From Valencia hispanica (Eukaryota; Chordata; Actinopteri; Cyprinodontiformes; Valenciidae), in contig OY747723.1 of the NCBI GenBank assembly GCA_963556495.2, forward strand, positions 14,354,501-14,418,500: a stretch of DNA of 64,000 nucleotides, read 5' to 3'. Positions within the stretch are counted from its first letter, which is position 1. Each line of letters begins with the position of its first letter. Both the position numbers and the translations under genes were made by a program. Positions 11,590 through 22,370 of this stretch are shown here, in pieces. Under the pieces are notes generated by a model, which was not told where the DNA came from, did no database searches, and saw only the letters and a list, made by a program, of their open reading frames with translations.

Positions 11590-11760
11590 GAGCTAAATAT
11601 AGTGCCATACTGGAAGAAAACCTGTTAGAGGCTGCAAAGCACTTGAGATCGGGGAACCAGGTAAACAACCCTGAACATACAGCCAGACCTACGATAAAAT
11701 AGCAAATGCTTATAAGAATTGGAAGCCCATTCATAAGTTCGTGGCCAGGTTGATGGTCTT
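11590..11760 (+). mobile_element. Tc1 transposase fragment
   Basis: The run 'ctggaagaaaacctgttaga' and the later 'acatacagccagacctac' match the region of Tc1 transposase before and at the second catalytic Asp (normally DNDPKHTAR). Stops and deletions are present, and no terminal repeats remain. Confidence 0.5.
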
Positions 11761-11834
11761 GTCGAACATTTTCAACGAATGCGCAATGAAAGCCTTCTTA
11801 ATACAGCTAGAAACTACTGATCAGGCCTGAAATC

Positions 11835-12010
11835 TAGGTGAGGTAATGGACTTAGACCTGAACCTCCAGGGTCACATAATGGCAATCACAAGGTCAGCCT
11901 TCTATCACCTGAAGAACATTTCTAGGATTAAAGGACTGATGTCGCAACAGGACCTCAAAAAACTCATCCATCTGTTCTTTACAAAGAACATAAGAACTAT
12001 TAAATTTGTA
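11835..12010 (+). mobile_element. L2/Rex-like LINE RT fragment
   Basis: The frame at 11846 encodes LNLQGHIMAITRSAFYHLKN and GLMSQQDLKKLIH, the segment after the RT palm found in fish LINEs. It continues into unrelated sequence. Only about 170 bp is recognisable. Confidence 0.6.
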
Positions 12011-12908
12011 TTTGCAAAATATAATAAATTTGCAGGGTGCTATACCTGGGGAGCTAAAGCATCAAAACCAACTGGGACAAAAGAGGTGAAGAAGAGGCAG
12101 TTACACAAACAGAAGAACAGGAGGTAATTGTGCGTTTTTTTAATTATTCAATTTGCTTCTCAATTAAAATAGACCAACTGAAAAATGTAACTTAAAAACT
12201 GAGTCTCCTTCACCTCTGTGGCATTACAGCTGCAGATGAATAAATTAGCCTCAACTACCCGGCCCCGTATCAATGCTGTGCACTGCTCTGTAAATTGGAC
12301 TAACACCAATGAAATGAACAAATTTTCCACATGAGCAGCTGCTAATATGAGATGTTCAACCCATTCATTACTGAAGGAGTGAAGGACTCCGGCTTTGGAG
12401 ACGTTTCAAAAGCAAAAACTTAGGAAAGCTAAATTGGCTTCATACTATTTTTTCATCCTCCAAATAAAAGCAACCAGAAAAAAAAATCTATTGAAGGTTG
12501 TGGTTGTAAAAAGACAATATGAAAAACTTCAAGGATTGCCGATAGGTAGTCAAAGGACTGCAGAATTTGAAGGTTGGATGATTATACTATGCACCAAAGA
12601 CCACAAGAGAAAACGGAGAAGGCAGCTCTTTTTTGTAAGGGTCTGCAATCAGGGTAATTAGACAGCAGCGATCTGGATCACCTCCATCCATGGCATGTAA
12701 AGAGATTACCTTCAGAAGAGCTATCAAAGAAAACAATTTAGCTTTTTGTCAATGAAATCAGTGGCCAGCCGGTGGTTTTGGCAAGAACAGGGGAGAGGCA
12801 TGGAGCCTGCCGGTGGAGCCCATTTGTTGCTTTTCTAATTTTCTGTCAGCAAGACTGTTCAAGTTATCTTATCCAGGATACAACAAGGCCACCTTTCCAA
12901 AACTTTAA

Positions 12909-13403
12909 AGGTGTCATGACCTGTAATTTTCAATTTTCCATGAGAAAAAAATGTATGTTATGATTGCCTGACGACTATACACTGGCTGGGAAGCTGATAT
13001 TTAAAAGTGAAGTGTTTGTTTACCCCAGGGTTCATCCACCAGCCCACGTGCACGCGCACTCAAATACGTGATTTTAATTTCTGGCCGATTTGACATCAAG
13101 TCAGCGCAGGATATACCATATATAGACATCGCAGACCTATGCTGCAGGAAGCCCGCCATCCCCCTCTCCATCGCTCCTCTCCCCCTCATATTCAGTCAAG
13201 CGGCGCCATTACTGAATTCTAGTGATGGGAATTCCAACTTTTATTGGAGAGCCAGTTCTTTTGGCTTGGCTCACCATAAAGAGCCGGCTCTTTCGGCTCC
13301 CAAGTGGCTCCTCAGATTTTCTGTTGCTTAAAGTGTATTTATTACCAAAATAAAGACTATAATAGAGCGTGGGTATCCAAGATAATACTAGGTTATGACT
13401 CCT
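12909..13403. mobile_element. TTAA-flanked non-autonomous DNA element, copy 1
   Basis: The left end AGGTGTCATGACCTGTAATT and the right end (reverse complement AGGAGTCATAACCTAGTA) form terminal inverted repeats, and TTAA abuts each end (12905-12908 and 13404-13407). TTAA targets are typical of the piggyBac superfamily. The same two ends occur in opposite orientation at 17720-18471. The interior has no transposase, and a partial hAT element has landed at about 13221. Confidence 0.7.
13221..13340. mobile_element. hAT end fragment
   Basis: The start TAGTGATGGGAATTC and the 'gagccggctctttcggctcc' motif resemble the left end of a widespread fish hAT element. No right end or target duplication is visible, so the boundaries are approximate. 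Confidence 0.4.
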
Positions 13404-14561
13404 TTAAGCAATGTGGGCAGTTCTCAAATTGCTGGAGACAATAACCATAAATTTGAGTGTGGTTTGAAGATTGCTGGGGACAGTTATTAAATTTTCATAT
13501 GCAAGTATTCATCTGTTTGACATTTCCTTACGATATGCACTGCAGTGCATTGACAGGTGTTGTAAATCGTATCTTTATTCAATCAATTAAAATTTAAAGT
13601 AAGACATGTTTTATCTTGTTTTTGTTGTTGTTGTTAATTTGGGGGTGAGTTGTTCTTTAATAAAATTTGTAACATCAACTTTTGCGAAGAATGCTACAGC
13701 ATCTCCGCAAAAAAAACATGACTATGGGATAGTGGAATGAAGCGATTCAAATAACAGTCACTTCAGATACTGATAATATAGAAATGTGGCTCTTCGCTGT
13801 TAAGAAATTCTGCATCAGGTTGTTAAAGTGGTGGGGACAAAACTGTCAACCATAAATAGTGCCGGGGGACACGTCCCCGCCGTCCCTGGCCAAAGTGACG
13901 CCTATGCAAATTCCTGTCCTTGGGGAATGCAAGTGACAACCCATCCTTTATTCTGATGAGGGATGTGTTCAAGGGGGCTGGACTTGACATTGTAGATGAC
14001 ATGAGAGGCAACAGGTGGCAGCAAGAGAACCCAGAGAAATGTGTGACAAACAAGCCGGCAAGGGCTGTCAGCAGCCAGGGCGGGGCTGTTGTGGAACAGG
14101 ATCCTGCTCTCCAATGACCGACTCATCTCCTCTCAATGTATCTGAAGAGCAATCAGTCAGTGAGGCCTCTTCAGCACCTGTCCCCCCACTGCCTTCCTGA
14201 GGCCTGTCAACCACATCCATTTGGCTTCTGACAGACTAATGTGCTTGGATGAGCTTTTAGATCTGCAAATGCTGGCTGGCGAAGGGGGGGGGATACAGTC
14301 ATGAGAGAGGTGGAGAGACAGAGGATGAGGAGCAGAGAGTCTTACTCACATGGCGTTTTCTCAGATGTGCTTGATTGCTCATCAAGGGTGTCTCTGAGTT
14401 ACCCTCAACTTCTTAGCTTCTTCTCTGATTAACATTCTTCTTGGAGGAAGAAAGGAAACAAAGGATAGAAGCAAAGCGCATGGATGGAAGGAAGGATGCG
14501 GCCAATGAAGGAAGGAAAAACAAGAAAGCAAGGAAGAAGTAGGTGTTCTTTGCAAGTGCTG

Positions 14562-14890
14562 GGTCATGTCCTTGCGCCTTGCAGCGGCAGCTTACAGCGG
14601 TGCTTTGTCCTAAAATAGTCCCAAGTCTAAATCGGCTCCTGTAATTACTTCGTGTTACTTATTACTTAATTTCCCTCTGGGATCAATAAAGTATTTCTGA
14701 ATTGAATTTGAATTGTTTTTAATATAGAATTACCATTCACTTCCATTGTTGAAGATAAACTAAAGCAAAGGGACTGCTGCCAGATTAGGAGAATGACTGG
14801 GCTGGCTACAAAATGCTTTTTCCCACTTATCTAACTCTGGGAAAGATGGGAACAGGCTAAATTTCACTTAGGGGTGGAATATCTCTTTAA
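14562..14890 (+). mobile_element. Solo right arm of the THAP/P-like element family
   Basis: It matches the right arm of the element at 25188-26315 over most of its length: the inner part ('gtcatgtccttgcgccttgc', 'ctcctgtaa'), then the outer part ('ctgctgccagattaggagaa', 'cacttaggggtggaa'). It ends GGAATATCTCTTTAA, the complement of the left terminus TTAAAGGGATATTCC of the other copy. A LINE tail has replaced the middle at about 14655-14715. No left arm or THAP ORF is present. Confidence 0.75.
14655..14715 (+). mobile_element. LINE 3' tail insertion
   Basis: The sequence 'ttccctctgggatcaataaa' followed by AATTGAATTTGAATTG repeats is the common fish LINE 3' terminus. It interrupts the solo arm and marks a later retrotransposition, severely 5'-truncated. 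Confidence 0.6.
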
Positions 14891-15479
14891 GGCAAGAATG
14901 GGTATATGGTAGGAGGAAAGAAAATTAGGAAAGAAGGCTATTAGGAAGGAACGAACAAACAAACGAACAGCATAAGGATGGAGGTAAGGACATGGGGAAA
15001 GAAAGAAGGAAAGAAGGAAGGAAACAACTTTTAGACTATAGGAATAAGTCTGGAAGAATAAAATAAGTCTGGAAATACAAATATTTTTCCATACAAGCTT
15101 TTTATTTTCCATGCTTATTGTAGACCTGAAAAACACAAACGAAATTCCAGACTTTTCCAGACTGCAGAGGAACACTGGTGGTTGTTTTACGGCAAAGTGT
15201 GGAATATAGAGCAGATTTCCATGTCATAAACAGTAACAGGAGGAAATATTTTTTTTTATACGAATATTTATTTGTCCACAGCACATAACTCCCAAATCAA
15301 AGTTGGAACTCATCAATTAAATATTCTGCTCCTGCAATAAAGAATGATCTGAACTAGTCTTTTCTTAACTACTCTGTGACTAGTACAATAAACTGTGTAC
15401 ATAATGTCAAATAGCCGAGCCCTCCATGTAGCACCTGAGGCATGAAGATCAATAATTAACGAGCATGATTTAGTCTTAC

Positions 15480-15550
15480 CCATGCCTGTGCGATCCCCGG
15501 GAGCGCCCAGAGTAATGGGAATAGCCGGAATAGGTGGACTCCGTATCCAT
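15480..15550 (-). CDS. vangl1: vangl1 first coding exon (residues 1-23 plus two bases)
   Basis: The exon translates to MDTESTYSGYSHYSGRSR followed by GSHRH, the canonical N-terminus of vertebrate VANGL1 (MDTESTYSGYS is diagnostic; VANGL2 begins MDTESQ or MDNESQ). ATG is at 15550-15548 in the context ATTGCCATGG, a good Kozak match. The donor is GG|GTAAGA at 15479. The last two bases combine with the first base of the exon at 6919 to give Gly24. Serines at 5, 8, 11, 14, 17 and 20 recur every third residue. In VANGL proteins this cluster is phosphorylated on Wnt5a/CK1 signalling and tunes polarity activity. No nearby alternative ATG is as good. Confidence 0.95.
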
Positions 15551-15760
15551 GGCAATGCAGGCCAACAGAGGCCGGCAGGCTCCAGGCAACACAGAGGCTG
15601 CTCAGCTCGACCGCTGGCAGACACAGCGGAACCCGGCGCGCTCGTCTCGTTAAGCTCCGAGGCGATCGATCGGGGCGCTCAGGAGGCTGGCTGGGGCGGC
15701 GAGCTGTCGGCGGTCAGGCTTGAAAGCAACCCTGCGGGCGCCCGGTGAGGGACCATCAAC
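15551..15760 (-). other. vangl1: vangl1 5'UTR part of exon 2 with splice acceptor
   Basis: Upstream of the ATG on the minus strand, the sequence is GC- and CpG-rich and reaches a classic acceptor, CTTTTCTCTCTGCAG|G, with exon start at 15760. At least one further non-coding exon must therefore lie at higher coordinates. Candidates are the CpG-rich patches at 29.5-30.4 kb and 41.4 kb. Confidence 0.85.
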
Positions 15761-15769
15761 CTGCAGAGA

Positions 15770-16440
15770 GAAAAGCGAGGATGGGGAAATTTAAATTCAA
15801 AACGTGAAGCGTCTGGAATGAACCTGCCGGCACGGATCCGTCAGAGACTAAGGGAGACAAGGAGAAGGAAATAGTGCCTGATGGGAGTAAAGATCAAATC
15901 AAGCATTCAACTCACACTCTTTTCCATCACGCCTATTTATTCCCCTCATGCAAAAAATGCTCAGATGTGCCCGTGTTGCTCTGCAGCTGCATTAGAAATC
16001 AGTTTCTGCAGCTCTGAAGCTGCACGGCGACAGCACTTTTACAGGCAGCTCCAAACAGGTTCCACTCCAGCTGAGCATTTCAGAGAAAAGAAACACTTCA
16101 GTCCTGACAAAGAGACGTTCCTCTTATTCCCCTCTGGTCGACAACTGTTGTTGTGACGTAGGATTAAACCTCTGACATGACACTAACGAGATGGGATAGA
16201 ATATCCGGAATGTGTGAAGTTCTGTATGTAAAATCCAATGTACAACTCCAATCTGAGTGAAGACAAATTGTGTCCCTAGCCGGGATAAACCGGAGCTATC
16301 CCAGCTCTGGTTCACTGCTTGATCAGAGCAAAAGAACCGCTTGGTCCAGAGCGACGGGCGGGTCAAAGCGGAACATCAACTCAGGAGTTTTGTCTTGTTT
16401 TCCTCCTGTGCTTTCATTTTGAAATCCCATCGCATAATTT
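15770..16440. other. Intron 1 of vangl1, nothing recognised
   Basis: Unique-looking sequence just 5' of the exon 2 acceptor, with no recognised element. Confidence 0.4.
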
Positions 16441-16442
16441 AG

Positions 16443-17646
16443 TAGTGCTATGTTGGGGGGAAAAAGAAAATCGATTCTCTTGATTCTAAATCGATTCTTA
16501 CAAAAATGCCTAAAGTTCGACTCGTAGGTCCAAGAATCGATTTAACCCTTTAACGCTGTTTGCCTTTTGTACAGCCAAAGTATTAAAAAGACAGGCATTT
16601 GGGGGCGTTAGCGGTTAAAGGGTTAATACAGTTTCCCCTTGAAATGGAATATTTCTTATGTAATTAGGATTTGATTACTTATTCTCTGTCTTAGAGACTG
16701 CATCTAGGACAGTAGGTCATGTAGAGAAAACAAAGGCCTTCTGTGTGTAATGTTCTGATCAGTAATTTATCAGACGTTCTGGCAGACGTCAACGAGCAAC
16801 AGATAACTTTAAGTTCGGACCTTGTCAGACAGAAGCCCAGTTCGCCATCGGAGAGGACAGGCTCCAGACCGGCGGGGAGAAGACATTCTGGACACGGACG
16901 CTGAACTCCTGCTGTTAGAAGATGAACAGTGATTGCTAAACGCTATTTAAGGTTTTGAATTAGAAGGGCTAGGGAATATGAGAGTAAACTCCGTCCCTCC
17001 ATGTTTGGCCAAACATGTTTATTAAATACTTTTCAGTTTCCTCTTTATTTATAATTGAGCTATGTTTTAGCCATAATATACTGGTGAACTTTTACCCCAC
17101 CAACTTCCGTGTCATTAAATTCAGGCATGTGCGCTAGGTGTGGAGAAATGTAAACAACATGGCGTCGGACACTAGCGGTACCATAAGCCTAGCGCCTGCT
17201 TTGACAGCGCACACACTAGGTTGTGGTCTTGCGCCACTTCAGCTTCAGAACGGAAAAACAGAAAGTTGAGCTTGACAGAAGCAGAGGGATTTGCAAGGCC
17301 TGCCAAATGGAGGTGAAGTATTGCGAAACTACGACCATCTTCAGGTGCCACATGCTGCGACATAGCCAATATCTCCTGTCTGAGCCGTCTACTGGGTCGC
17401 AACAGGTGAAAATCAAGCAAACACTACAACTACCAGCCAATTCTGCACTTTCTCTCAAAACAACTGTAGCGATTGCAGGATTCATTTCCAAGGATATGAA
17501 CGGCTAATGTAAGTAGTGGAACTGCACTACGCTATGGTGTCTGGCAAACATCTTCCTGAAGAACCCATACGTGTACCAGTCATAATCGATTCTAAATGTT
17601 CAGAATTGGAATTGAATCTTGAAATTTGAATCGATACCCAGTTGTA
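16443..17646 (+). mobile_element. hAT transposon remnant, about 1.2 kb
   Basis: The ends carry the inverted 'aaatcgattc' and 'atcgattctaaat' motifs seen at the ends of a common fish hAT family, and a BED-finger transposase fragment lies inside. Candidate 8-bp duplications TAATTTAG (16435-16442) and GAGTTTAG (17647-17654) match at 6 of 8 positions. The catalytic body and dimerisation domain are missing, so this is an internal-deletion derivative. Confidence 0.6.
17197..17507 (+). pseudogene. BED zinc-finger N-terminus of a hAT transposase
   Basis: The frame reads HFSFRTEKQK, then CKAC, then CHMLRH. This spacing of C-x2-C and H-x3-H is a BED finger, which binds transposon ends. Downstream LPANSALSLKTTVAIAGFIS matches the linker that precedes the catalytic domain in ZBED/hAT proteins. 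The frame then stops, leaving about 95 residues out of a usual 600 or more. The usual Trp before the finger is replaced. It might be mistaken for a cellular ZBED gene, but the flanking inverted repeats argue for a transposon relic. Confidence 0.65.
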
Positions 17647-17672
17647 GAGTTTAGGCACTCTTATAACTGCAC

Positions 17673-17695
17673 TCACTACTACTACTACTACTACG
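17673..17695. repeat. (ACT)n trinucleotide repeat
   Basis: About six tandem ACT units between the hAT remnant and the TTAA element. Confidence 0.8.
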
Positions 17696-17719
17696 GATTC
17701 TAGCACCAGCCTTGGTTAA

Positions 17720-18471
17720 AGGAGTCATAACCTAGTATTATCTTGGATACCCACGATCTATTATAGTCTTTCAAATTCAAATTCAAAATTAATTTATTAA
17801 TCCCAAAGGGAAATTAAATGTTGTTGTAACTCATTATGCAAGTTCCTTCAAAGATTTGTTGTAGATGCTGGTGGCTGTGGGTAGGGATGATCTCTTGTAG
17901 TGCTCTGCAGATCTGAAGAAGCCTCTGACTGAAGACGCTCTGTAGTTGATAGATGTAGAGGATGCTCTGGATCTATGGTGTCTTCTTTTCAACTCATCAG
18001 GGTTTGTGGCTGTAGTTGAGGTATTATTTGAGCTTTTGTGATGTTAATCAGCTGCTGCCAGTTGTAAACCACCTTGTTGCCATGGTTATGCATCATAACA
18101 AATGTCCAAAAATAAAAAGTATCAGCAAAAATCCTTCCAGCTGCACAGCATTCAAAACCAGAGAGAACAGTTGTCCACAAAAACAATGTTTCTACCAAAA
18201 ATGGAAGAATTAAAGTTTTAAAAAAGAAAAAAATATGAACCAAAGTAACAGAGCTACTCCAACATGCTGCCACCTTGAGCGGCGCAATTCCGGAATTTCA
18301 GGCCCTTCTAAAAAAGAAAAGTTGAAAAAAAGTGAAAAAAATAAAAACAGAGCTCTTCTGACCCTTATTTCTGAAGGCATTATTGTCTCGCGAGATCTGA
18401 TGCGATATTTTGGCTGTCTTGGACGGTCATTTTTTCTCATGGAAAAGTGAAAATTACAGGTCATGACTCCT
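17720..18471. mobile_element. TTAA-flanked non-autonomous DNA element, copy 2 (inverted relative to copy 1)
   Basis: The left end AGGAGTCATAACCTAGTATT and right end (reverse complement AGGAGTCATGACCTGTAATT) are the two ends of copy 1 in reverse order. TTAA borders each end (17716-17719 and 18472-18475). It has gained a LINE fragment at about 17768-18000. No transposase is present. Confidence 0.75.
17768..18000 (-). mobile_element. LINE 3' fragment inserted in TTAA element copy 2
   Basis: On the minus strand this resembles the fragment at 10230-10550: a C-terminal coding remnant, then the tail 'atttccctttgggattaata' and AATTTGAATTTG repeats. It is 5'-truncated. Confidence 0.65.
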
Positions 18472-18519
18472 TTAAGAACTGGAAGCTTCTGGTGGAAAAC
18501 CCCTATAAGTGTGAGTTTC

Positions 18520-18910
18520 CAAATAAATTCAAAAACAGATTAGAAAACAAAGTCATTAAAATCCATCAGATTACAGAGAGTTACAAAGCCTTAGAAACGG
18601 CTTTGTAACTCCAGAGAACCACAGTGAGAGCCATTATCCACAAATGGAGAAAACATGAACAATAGGAGTGACCGACCAACCAAAATTTCTGAAAGAGCAC
18701 ACTGACGACTCATCCACAAGGTCCCAAAAGAAACCAGAACAACATCTAAAGTGCTGCGGGTCTCCTTTGCCTCAGTTAAAATCAGCGTTCAATAATATGG
18801 AAGGCAGACTGGGCAAAACGGCATCAATTAGAGAGTACCAAGGCTAAAACCCCTGCTCAGCTAAAAGAACAAGAAGAATTCTCTCAAAATTGCCAAAATC
18901 AATCCCCAAG
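18520..18910 (+). mobile_element. Tc1 transposase N-terminal fragment
   Basis: The plus strand encodes ITESYKALETAL, TTVRAIIHKWRKH and DWAKRHQLESTKAKTPAQL in several frames. This is the paired-like helix-turn-helix region and linker of Tc1 transposases. The catalytic domain is absent. It starts just beyond the end of the TTAA element. Confidence 0.7.
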
Positions 18911-18919
18911 GCTTCAAAG

Positions 18920-20220
18920 TAAAGCATTCCATGGACTATGGACTAACAGTAAAAGCTAAGAAACCAAACAATTTAAACAAACTCATCCAGCTCTGGAAAG
19001 AAAATATTCAAGGAGAGATTTTATTCACGCACGCATGGCAACGTTACAGAACATCTATCCAAATAGTCTAAATCTCAGACAAGCCCATACCTAGACAGCA
19101 GAATCTCTAGAAGCCCCACCCAAACATTAAACAGCTCAAATGCAAAGCAAAACCCTAGATCTGTTCCACATACTGTTCAAAACTAAATTAACGTCGGTAT
19201 TACAGGGGGGTAATTGAGTGCACTGGCTTCTGGTGCAATCAAAGGAAGTGGGTAACCATGATTTGTAAATCACTAAGCAGTGCATGAGAGCTAGGAAAAT
19301 GTGTTTGAGAGGCGCGTTTGGCTCAGGGTCAAATTTAACTGAATATTTCTGAGGGATGGCAAAGTGTGAGTCACAGATATCTTGAGGCACGCTTTGATGT
19401 AGCGAGGGTGCGGGACGCACATGCAAACACAAAGTGACAAGCTCTCTCTAAACCGAGATGGTTAAAAGCTAAATGAAACCGTTTCTGCACAGAAACGGTC
19501 CTTGTTTTAGTCCCAAAAACAAAGCGTCCTTAGCCAGTTAAAGGGAAGCATTAGTTAAGATTGTGGTAGAAAGCATACAGAAGGCAGTTTTTGATATTTG
19601 AGGCACTCCGCTCTGTGAGCCTGAGTGTGTGCATGGCTCTCATGGTTGACACAGGCTCGCAAATAGGCTTTGCGGGTTGTGCATACTTGGACCCTGATAC
19701 TTGTAAATCATTTTAACTGCCTGAATCATCCTCACATGTCCTTGACTGGTTCTTAGCGGCCAAAGATCTGCCTCACCAGGGATCCCAGAGAGTCAAGCTC
19801 GGAGCTTCGTACACCTTCGCCCCATATTAGAAAAATGCTTCAAGAAGATCAGTTTGGGTTCACAGTTTAGCTGTGTCGTGCACTTCCATCCAACCCCCCT
19901 TTTTTTAAGGCCATTAAATCAAATTCAGTGCAGAAATGTTCCTTTAGAAGCCACTTCATGAAAAGAGACTACAAACCTACCAGAATAGGGTAATGGTAAG
20001 GACAGTGTTAGTCAGAGAAGCTGTCAAGAGTCCCATGGTAACTTTGGGAGAGCAGCAGAGTTAAACAACTCAGGTGGGAGAACATGTTGACATGTTACTG
20101 GCATAAAAGCCAATAACAAGTTCTGTTTAGAGTTTGCTACAAGCATGTAGGAGACAAAAGGAAGAGAAACTGAGATTACGAGCTGTTGTCAAAAGGAAAT
20201 CTCTGGTTGTGAGCTTGGAT
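18920..20220. other. Non-coding DNA, nothing recognised
   Basis: No domain-bearing frame or element end was found, apart from short simple runs. Confidence 0.4.
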
Positions 20221-20226
20221 CACTGG

Positions 20227-20480
20227 TAAATGGACTGAATTTATAAAGCCTTTCTCTAGTCATACGGACTAATCAGAGCACTTTACACCAGAGGCCCATT
20301 CACCCAGTCGCACTCGAAAAAGGGCATATTCTTATACAGACATGCAGATCGGAAGGCAACTTGGGGATAGGTGCCATGAAAAGGGGCCCTTCGACATGTG
20401 GCAGCAGGAAAGAGCTGGAATTGAACCTACAACTTTTTAATTGCAAGACGAGCCCCGGTTCCCCCTGGTGGCCTGCTATA
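20227..20480 (-). mobile_element. tRNA-derived SINE (minus orientation)
   Basis: The reverse complement has a tRNA-like head with a B-box-like 'ggttcaattcc' at about 20425, followed by a body ('aaagtgctctgattagt', 'tttataaattcagtccattt') shared with the plus-strand SINE at 32552-32788. Boundaries are approximate. Confidence 0.6.
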
Positions 20481-20512
20481 GTTTAGTGTGAAAAAGTTGA
20501 AGACATACCTTT

Positions 20513-20742
20513 TAGGAGTGTAACGGTACTGGTATTCATATTTTTCGTAATAAAATCTAATTCATTTTAGGAATTAAGGGAAAAAAGGTTCTTTGTTTAA
20601 TGCTGATCAAAGTAAACAAAAAAAAGTCCTATGCACATTTGTATTTATTTTTATGATTAAAGTTAATCGAAAATGTATCTAACCATGACTTTAAAACTCC
20701 AACTACGTACCGAATTTTTTTTTCTGTACCGCTACACCCCTA
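20513..20742. mobile_element. hAT MITE, 230 bp
   Basis: The left terminus TAGGAGTGTAACGGTAC and the right terminus (reverse complement TAGGGGTGTAGCGGTAC) agree at 15 of 17 positions. Flanking octamers ATACCTTT (20505-20512) and GTACTTTT (20743-20750) match at 6 of 8. It has no ORF. Confidence 0.75.
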
Positions 20743-20749
20743 GTACTTT

Positions 20750-21990
20750 TAAATAATCTCTTCAGCAAGCTTCACATTTCAGAGCAATCTCAAATAGGAA
20801 CACCTGCTTTAATCTTTTTAAAAGCAAGAGCACACCATTAACAGAGGGATTATTAGGGTTAACAGAGTGTCGGGTCAGGTTTCAGCAAGAGCAGTTGGGT
20901 TAAAACCTGGTTCTGTATCTGCCACACTGAATTTCCCGAGCTGACCATCTTAAGATTCTCCTGCAAAGCGGCGAGCCGACGACAGCTCTGGCTCTGAGCT
21001 TTCACACTAAAGTGTAACAGGATACGGCAGAGCACTCACATGTGGTCTCTGTCTTTGCAAATCCAGAAAAGGAAAAGAAAAAAAAACGCTTGGTAAGTGG
21101 AACCACTTCAGGTTTGCAAATCAGAAGGTGAAAAAGGAATCTCCTCCTCTGGAAGGAAGGAAGAAAGCCTCTGGCAGCAATCCAGGACCCCCATTGAGTT
21201 GCAGGCTTCTCTGCAAGAGTAACGCAGGCAGCATGTGGTGAAAAGGGCAAAATGATGAGTTTATTTAGGGCTCTCAGTGTCAGAATAAAGTTTCAGTAAA
21301 TTACTGTGACGTTTGTGGCCATTATGGGACAAAAAATGAAAAGTAGGAGTCAATACTTTTACAAGGCTTTGAATAAACGTGCGTGGAGAAAAGTTCTCCC
21401 CACACACTCAGAAAAAACCTCGCAGGTTAGGCAGAAAGAAAAGGAAACACTTTCATCTTGAGAAGGAAACCAACCCCAGAGCCACGGGCCATCTGCTGTC
21501 AGCGACCGTAGACTAACAGTCCTGCACGGCTTCACGTTTCACTTTGCCTCCAACAAAAGCAGCTGGCAGGGTTTGATTATCAGCAACTCAAGTGGATACG
21601 TGTAAATGCCTTCACCTTACACCTCGACATGCTGACTTTGGCAAATTGTCATGCAAACTTCCATCAAACGGGATTAGTCTGGCCACTTTTACCGTTGCAA
21701 CGAGGGAAAAGCAGAATGATATTAGGCATGCCCGATCTTCTCCAGCCTGTTCAAATACAATAGACATTAGCCGGTTTCAAAAGACAAACCGTGGCAGGAT
21801 ATTAGGGTAATTTTGCCGGCACGGTGCGTCCTTTGAATGCGGCGTGGCGGGGCGCGAATTTTGCGGCATTCTTGCGGCAAAAACTCTATAGGGTGCATCT
21901 TCAGAAGAGGAGCAGGTCGCCAGACAGTTCAAGGGGATTGGGAAGGACAGCCACCTTTTGGAGCGGCTCGCAAGAAAACCCGAGGAGCGG
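20750..21990. other. Non-coding DNA with a CpG-rich patch
   Basis: No gene recognised. The part at about 21810-21990 is GC-rich ('gcggcgtggcggggcgcgaa') and borders the TTAA-flanked element at 21998. Confidence 0.4.
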
Positions 21991-21997
21991 GGCTTAA

Positions 21998-22370
21998 AGG
22001 ACAACTCACCCCCCCTTTTAAGTGTTTTAAAATGTCGCAAAAGGGTGCCTGGCGGACCGAGAGGGGGAGAAGGCTGGCCAGCGTCAACACTTCCTTGCTA
22101 TTACAACTTCAACTTGCTACGGAGGCGTGGCCGAGACTCTGTTTTATACCCCATCATCACAGAGTTAACAGTAATGCCTGATTCAAATTCAAGTGCATTG
22201 TAGAGTTTTAACCTGAGGAGGGCGCCACACTAACGGTTGTTAGTAGAAAAATTTAGATTTGTACTAAAATGCACCAAGATAATGACCAGACATATAGACA
22301 GCACCATTAGACACTCATTTATAAGGTTCATCAGCAAAAAAAAAAAGTTGATTTGAGGGTGAGTTGCACT
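21998..22370. mobile_element. Second TTAA-flanked element family, 373 bp
   Basis: The left end AGGACAACTCACCC and right end (reverse complement AGTGCAACTCACCC) form short inverted repeats. TTAA is present at 21994-21997 and 22371-22374. The ends differ from those of the 12.9 and 17.7 kb elements. A lone right-end-like sequence ('gggggtgagttgttctttaa') also occurs at 13641-13660. Confidence 0.6.

Larger units (their letters stand above)
14430..15030. repeat. Purine-rich GGAA/GAAAG repeats flanking the P-like arm
   Basis: Degenerate (GGAA)n and (GAAAG)n tracts lie at about 14440-14540 and 14915-15030, on either side of the inserted arm at 14562-14890. The one purine-rich tract may have been split by that insertion. 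Confidence 0.65.
6920..15479 (-). other. vangl1: vangl1 intron between coding exons 2 and 3
   Basis: About 8.6 kb bounded by the donor GTAAGAC at 15479 and the acceptor TTCCAG ending at 6920. It is filled with mobile elements listed separately. The stretches 6950-8060, 10730-11590, 12130-12900 and 13410-14430 show no recognisable element or gene. Confidence 0.85.
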
